From the NCBI GenBank assembly GCA_905214905.1, contig CAJMNK010000069.1:1-9756 (forward strand): a DNA stretch of 9,756 nt, written 5' to 3'. Numbering within the stretch: position 1 is the first letter of the stretch; every line of letters begins with the position of its first letter. Below the pieces are notes generated by a model. It worked only from the letters and a program-made list of their open reading frames with translations. It was not told where the DNA came from and searched no databases. Positions 7,155-9,756 of this stretch are shown here, in pieces. This DNA comes from an uncultured bacterium. GTDB lineage: Bacteria > Actinomycetota > Coriobacteriia > Coriobacteriales > Coriobacteriaceae. Both the position numbers and the translations under genes were made by a program.

Positions 7155-8438
7155 TTGGATATTATCCGCGTTGAGGGTGGCCACGCCATCGGAGGCTCCG
7201 TGCCCGTCTCGGGCGCCAAGAACTCCGCGCTCAAACTCATGGCGGCAACGCTTCTGGCGCCGGGCAAGACGACGCTGCAGAACGTGCCCGATATTTCCGA
7301 TGTCCACGTGATGGGCAAGGTGCTCAAGGGCATGGGCGCTACGATCGATGTTCTCGACGAGCACACGCTCGAGATTGATACCTCTCAGGTCGATTCATGG
7401 GAGGCCCCCTACGAGCTCGTTGCCAAGATGCGCGCTTCCACCGCCGTCATGGGGCCCCTGCTGGGCCGCTTCCATCGCGCCAAAATTGCCATGCCGGGCG
7501 GCTGCAACCTGGGTGCTCGTAAGATCGATATGCACATTCTTGGTCTTGAGGCCCTGGGCGTTGAGTTCGATACCGCCCACGGTTACATCAACGCTAATGC
7601 GCCCCAAGGTCTGCGCGGTACCACCGTCACGCTCGAGTTCGCCAGCGTCGGTGCGACCGAGAATCTCATCATGGCCTCTGTGCGCGCACAGGGCACCACG
7701 GTTATCGACAATGCCGCCCGCGAGCCCGAGATCGTCGATCTCGCTAACATGCTCAACGAGATGGGCGCCAAGATTGTTGGCGCCGGTACGCCCGTCGTGA
7801 CTATCGAAGGCGTGGAAGAGCTCCATCCCGTTATCCATCGCGTGGTGGGCGACCGCATCGAGGCCGGTACCTTTATCGTCGCCGGTGCGTTGATGGCGGA
7901 CGATCGCGGTGTCGATGTCACGGGCTTTTGCCCCATTCATTTGGGCATGGTGCTCAAGAAGATGGAGCTCATGGGTATCGACTGCGAGCGCGTCGAGGAT
8001 GGCGTCCATGTGAACCGTGCCGAGCGTATCAAGCCGGTCGACATCCAGACGCTTCCGTTCCCCGGTTTCCCGACCGACATGCAGGCGCAGATTATGGTGC
8101 TCTCCGCCCTTGCCGACGGCAGTTCCGTTATTACCGAGAACATCTTCGAGAATCGCTTTATGTTTGCCTCTGAGCTGGTGCGCATGGGTGCCGACATTCG
8201 TATCGAGAGCCATCATGCCATGATTCATGGCGTCAAGGGCTTCTCGGGTGCACAGGTTACCTCGCCCGATCTGCGCGGCGGAGCGGCCCTCGTCGTAGCG
8301 GGCTTGATCGCCGACGGGACGACCGAGGTTTCGGCTATCCATCACATCAAGCGCGGCTACGAGCAGTTTGTCGAAAAGCTGCAGGCGCTCGGCGCGCATG
8401 TCGAGCATGCTACCGTCCCCGATCCCGTCATCTACTAA
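7155..8438 (+). CDS. murA: UDP-N-acetylglucosamine 1-carboxyvinyltransferase (MurA)
   Basis: MurA transfers enolpyruvate from phosphoenolpyruvate to UDP-GlcNAc in the cytoplasm, the first committed step of peptidoglycan synthesis. The 427-residue product has the conserved SGAKNSALK with K22. The active-site loop MPGGCNLGARKIDMHI (113-128) carries catalytic C117, equivalent to E. coli C115. PFPGFPTDMQAQ contains D308, equivalent to E. coli D305. HIKRGYE contains R400. The active-site Cys predicts fosfomycin sensitivity at the target, as opposed to the Cys-to-Asp variants. The start is TTG with AAAGGG 6 nt before. The gene lies 88 nt after atpC with a terminator between, and 12 nt before the LCP gene, so it probably shares a transcript with the latter. 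Confidence 0.98.
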   Translation: MDIIRVEGGHAIGGSVPVSGAKNSALKLMAATLLAPGKTTLQNVPDISDVHVMGKVLKGMGATIDVLDEHTLEIDTSQVDSWEAPYELVAKMRASTAVMGPLLGRFHRAKIAMPGGCNLGARKIDMHILGLEALGVEFDTAHGYINANAPQGLRGTTVTLEFASVGATENLIMASVRAQGTTVIDNAAREPEIVDLANMLNEMGAKIVGAGTPVVTIEGVEELHPVIHRVVGDRIEAGTFIVAGALMADDRGVDVTGFCPIHLGMVLKKMELMGIDCERVEDGVHVNRAERIKPVDIQTLPFPGFPTDMQAQIMVLSALADGSSVITENIFENRFMFASELVRMGADIRIESHHAMIHGVKGFSGAQVTSPDLRGGAALVVAGLIADGTTEVSAIHHIKRGYEQFVEKLQALGAHVEHATVPDPVIY

Positions 8439-8450
8439 TACAGGTTGCCT

Positions 8451-9686
8451 ATGTTTAATAAAAAGCCCCTCGCAGATACCACCACCCGAAGACCCTCAAC
8501 TGGTGCGCAGGCCAAGATCTACAGTCGCGATAACGTGGCTCGCTATTCCGAGCGCGCTCGCCAACGTCGTCGTAGCCACACGATTCGTCACGTCGCGCTC
8601 ATTGTCGTGCTTGGCGTGCTGTTGAGTGCCACTACCGCTGCCGGCCTGTGGTTTGCCACCATTATGGGCAAGCTCGGCGATTCTAATGTCATTACCGACA
8701 ATCTGCGTCGGGTTCTGGTTGACACCGATGAGGCAAAGGATCCGTTCTACGTGCTGCTTCTTGGTACCGACGGCCGTCCGGGCGAGGATACGTATCGTGC
8801 CGACTCGATTATCCTGGCACGCATCGACCCCACGCAAAAGCAGGCGACGCTCATTTCCGTTCCGCGCGACACCAAGGTCGAGTACAAGGGCGAGACCATG
8901 AAGATCAACGCCTGCCATACCGTTGGCGGCGCCGAGGCCATGGTCGAGGCGGTCAACGAGCTGTGCGGTGTTCAGATTTCCCACTATGCCGAGGTCAGCT
9001 TCGACGGTATGCAGGCGCTGATTGATTCGGTTGGCGGTATCGACATTAACGCAACCGATGATGTTGACGACCCCGAGCACCTGGATATTAAGATTACCGC
9101 TGGCCAGCAGCATATGGACGGTGCCACCGCCCTTACCTATGCCCGCTGCCGCTACACCTATGCCGACGGCGATTACACGCGCATGCGCCACCAGCGTCAG
9201 GTGCTTGGCGCCCTTGCCAACCAGATTCTCAATAACTTCGATGCCACGAAGATCTTTGGCCTGGTTAATTCGCTGTCCGATATGCTCGTAACCGATATGA
9301 GCGTTCAGGATATCGTGGCTACGGTCAACGCCATGCGCGGTATGGATGTCGACGGTATCTACTCGGCCAACCTGCCCTCGTACGCCGACGACAGCACCAT
9401 GATCGACGGTGTGAGCTACGTCTTTGTCTACGAGGACGAGCTCAAGGAAATGATGGAGCGCGTCGATGCTGGCAAGGATCCCAAGGGTCCCAACACCATG
9501 GGTCTTTCCGACGGTTCCAGCTCTACGATCGGCGACCTGAACAACAACACGTCTGACGATTACGCAAACGGTACCGCAACCTCATCGGTCAGCTCTGACG
9601 ATTCCGATGACTCAAGCGATTCGAGCGATTCGGACTACTACGAAGAGCCCACCGGCGACGGCAACGGCTACGAAGCCAATTATTAG
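8451..9686 (+). CDS. LytR-CpsA-Psr (LCP) family membrane protein, probable glycopolymer transferase
   Basis: LCP enzymes work outside the membrane, moving glycopolymers from a lipid carrier to peptidoglycan or, in some Actinobacteria, glycans to surface proteins. The 411-residue product has a basic cytoplasmic N-terminus (RARQRRR at 35-41), one membrane segment (about 47-69), and the LCP domain (about 98-262). Visible LCP features are VLLLGTDGRPG (D107), RADS (R116, D118), SVPRDT (R139, D140), INACHTVGG (152-160), and YARCRYTYADGDYTRMRHQRQ (230-250, an Arg/Asp-rich stretch). C155, C172 and C233 lie in the extracytoplasmic domain, so a disulfide is possible. The tail from about 350 is Ser/Asp/Asn-rich and low complexity. 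ATG at 8451 is chosen because AGG (8442-8444) lies 6 nt upstream; a TTG at 8445 would add two residues. The acceptor and polymer cannot be told from sequence. Confidence 0.93.
   Translation: MFNKKPLADTTTRRPSTGAQAKIYSRDNVARYSERARQRRRSHTIRHVALIVVLGVLLSATTAAGLWFATIMGKLGDSNVITDNLRRVLVDTDEAKDPFYVLLLGTDGRPGEDTYRADSIILARIDPTQKQATLISVPRDTKVEYKGETMKINACHTVGGAEAMVEAVNELCGVQISHYAEVSFDGMQALIDSVGGIDINATDDVDDPEHLDIKITAGQQHMDGATALTYARCRYTYADGDYTRMRHQRQVLGALANQILNNFDATKIFGLVNSLSDMLVTDMSVQDIVATVNAMRGMDVDGIYSANLPSYADDSTMIDGVSYVFVYEDELKEMMERVDAGKDPKGPNTMGLSDGSSSTIGDLNNNTSDDYANGTATSSVSSDDSDDSSDSSDSDYYEEPTGDGNGYEANY
9609..9635 (+). repeat. in-frame 9-nt tandem repeat (Asp-Ser-Ser units) in the LCP tail
   Basis: Three imperfect 9-nt units, GACTCAAGC, GATTCGAGC and GATTCGGAC, encode DSS-DSS-DSD (residues 387-395). 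They sit within a wider Ser/Asp-rich stretch (about 379-395). Unit length keeps the frame, so copy-number change would lengthen or shorten the tail without breaking the gene. Confidence 0.6.
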
Positions 9687-9716
9687 GGTTACGCGGGCTT
9701 ACCAGCCCGCGTAACC
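9687..9716 (+). terminator. perfect 13-bp hairpin directly after the LCP stop codon
   Basis: GGTTACGCGGGCT (9687-9699) pairs perfectly with AGCCCGCGTAACC (9704-9716) around a TACC loop, beginning the base after the LCP stop. The stem is very stable. No T-run follows on either strand (AGTTGACGC on plus, CTAATAATTGG on minus), so it is not a canonical intrinsic terminator. It may terminate weakly, protect the 3' end of the murA-LCP transcript, or separate convergent genes. Confidence 0.6.
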
Positions 9717-9756
9717 AGTTGACGCTGCAAACCCGCCAGAGCGGCAATCTGCCTTT
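9689..9756 (-). CDS. possible C-terminal end of a convergent gene (partial)
   Basis: On the minus strand a frame enters from the window edge and runs 21 codons to a TAA (complement of 9689-9691) inside the hairpin arm. It reads RQIAALAGLQRQLVTRAGKP then a final Ala, which looks like an amphipathic helical C-terminus. Most codons are normal for this genome; AGG is the exception. A second minus frame is open across the same bases, so the evidence is thin. No function can be assigned. Confidence 0.25.
   Translation of the reverse strand, partial: RQIAALAGLQRQLVTRAGKPA

Noticed and set aside
7395..8408. 337-codon minus-strand frame opposite murA
   Set aside because: It is antisense to an intact murA with every catalytic residue present, and the translation resembles no protein family.
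9719..9724. TTGACG as the -35 of a promoter after the LCP gene
   Set aside because: No -10-like hexamer is found at a 16-18 nt distance before the window ends.

Overview
The window holds a complete F1Fo-ATP synthase (atp) operon read left to right, followed on the same strand by murA and a LytR-CpsA-Psr (LCP) family gene. DNA is GC-rich with strong G/C preference at third codon positions and clear Shine-Dalgarno sites. Three genes start with GTG and one with TTG. The protein sequences and the layout look like a Coriobacteriia actinobacterium, most likely Collinsella or a close relative. That placement is by recognition, not by a search. The DNA reads as core chromosome; I see no mobile element, CRISPR array, tRNA or rRNA.

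Layout: 1-178 is an AT-richer leader with a perfect palindrome, a small stem-loop and a candidate promoter. Then come an AtpI-like membrane protein (179-490), atpB (a), a structured 128-nt gap, atpE (c), atpF (b), atpH (delta), atpA (alpha), atpG (gamma), atpD (beta) and atpC (epsilon), ending at 7066. A strong intrinsic terminator (7103-7141) closes the atp operon and runs directly into the ribosome-binding site of murA (7155-8438). The LCP gene (8451-9686) follows murA after 12 nt, and a perfect 13-bp hairpin sits immediately after its stop. The last 68 bases may carry the end of a convergent gene on the minus strand. No stretch over 300 bases lacks a gene.

How the genes work together: subunits a, b and c form the membrane proton channel and rotor ring, and alpha, beta, gamma, delta and epsilon form the catalytic head, stalk and stator link. 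MurA makes the first committed peptidoglycan precursor. The LCP enzyme probably attaches a glycopolymer or glycan to the cell wall or to a surface protein. Placing murA after atpC is a known arrangement in Gram-positive bacteria (for example near Bacillus subtilis atpC).

I did not find a convincing new multi-gene system. The points most worth a second look are variations on the ATP synthase: a signal-peptide-like leader on subunit b, a 12-residue insert just before the Walker B strand of alpha, a shortened N-terminal domain in delta, a very short c subunit, and the mitochondrial-type His/Glu arrangement in subunit a. Also notable are the structured atpB-atpE gap, the terminator abutting murA, and the palindrome and promoter layout upstream of atpI.
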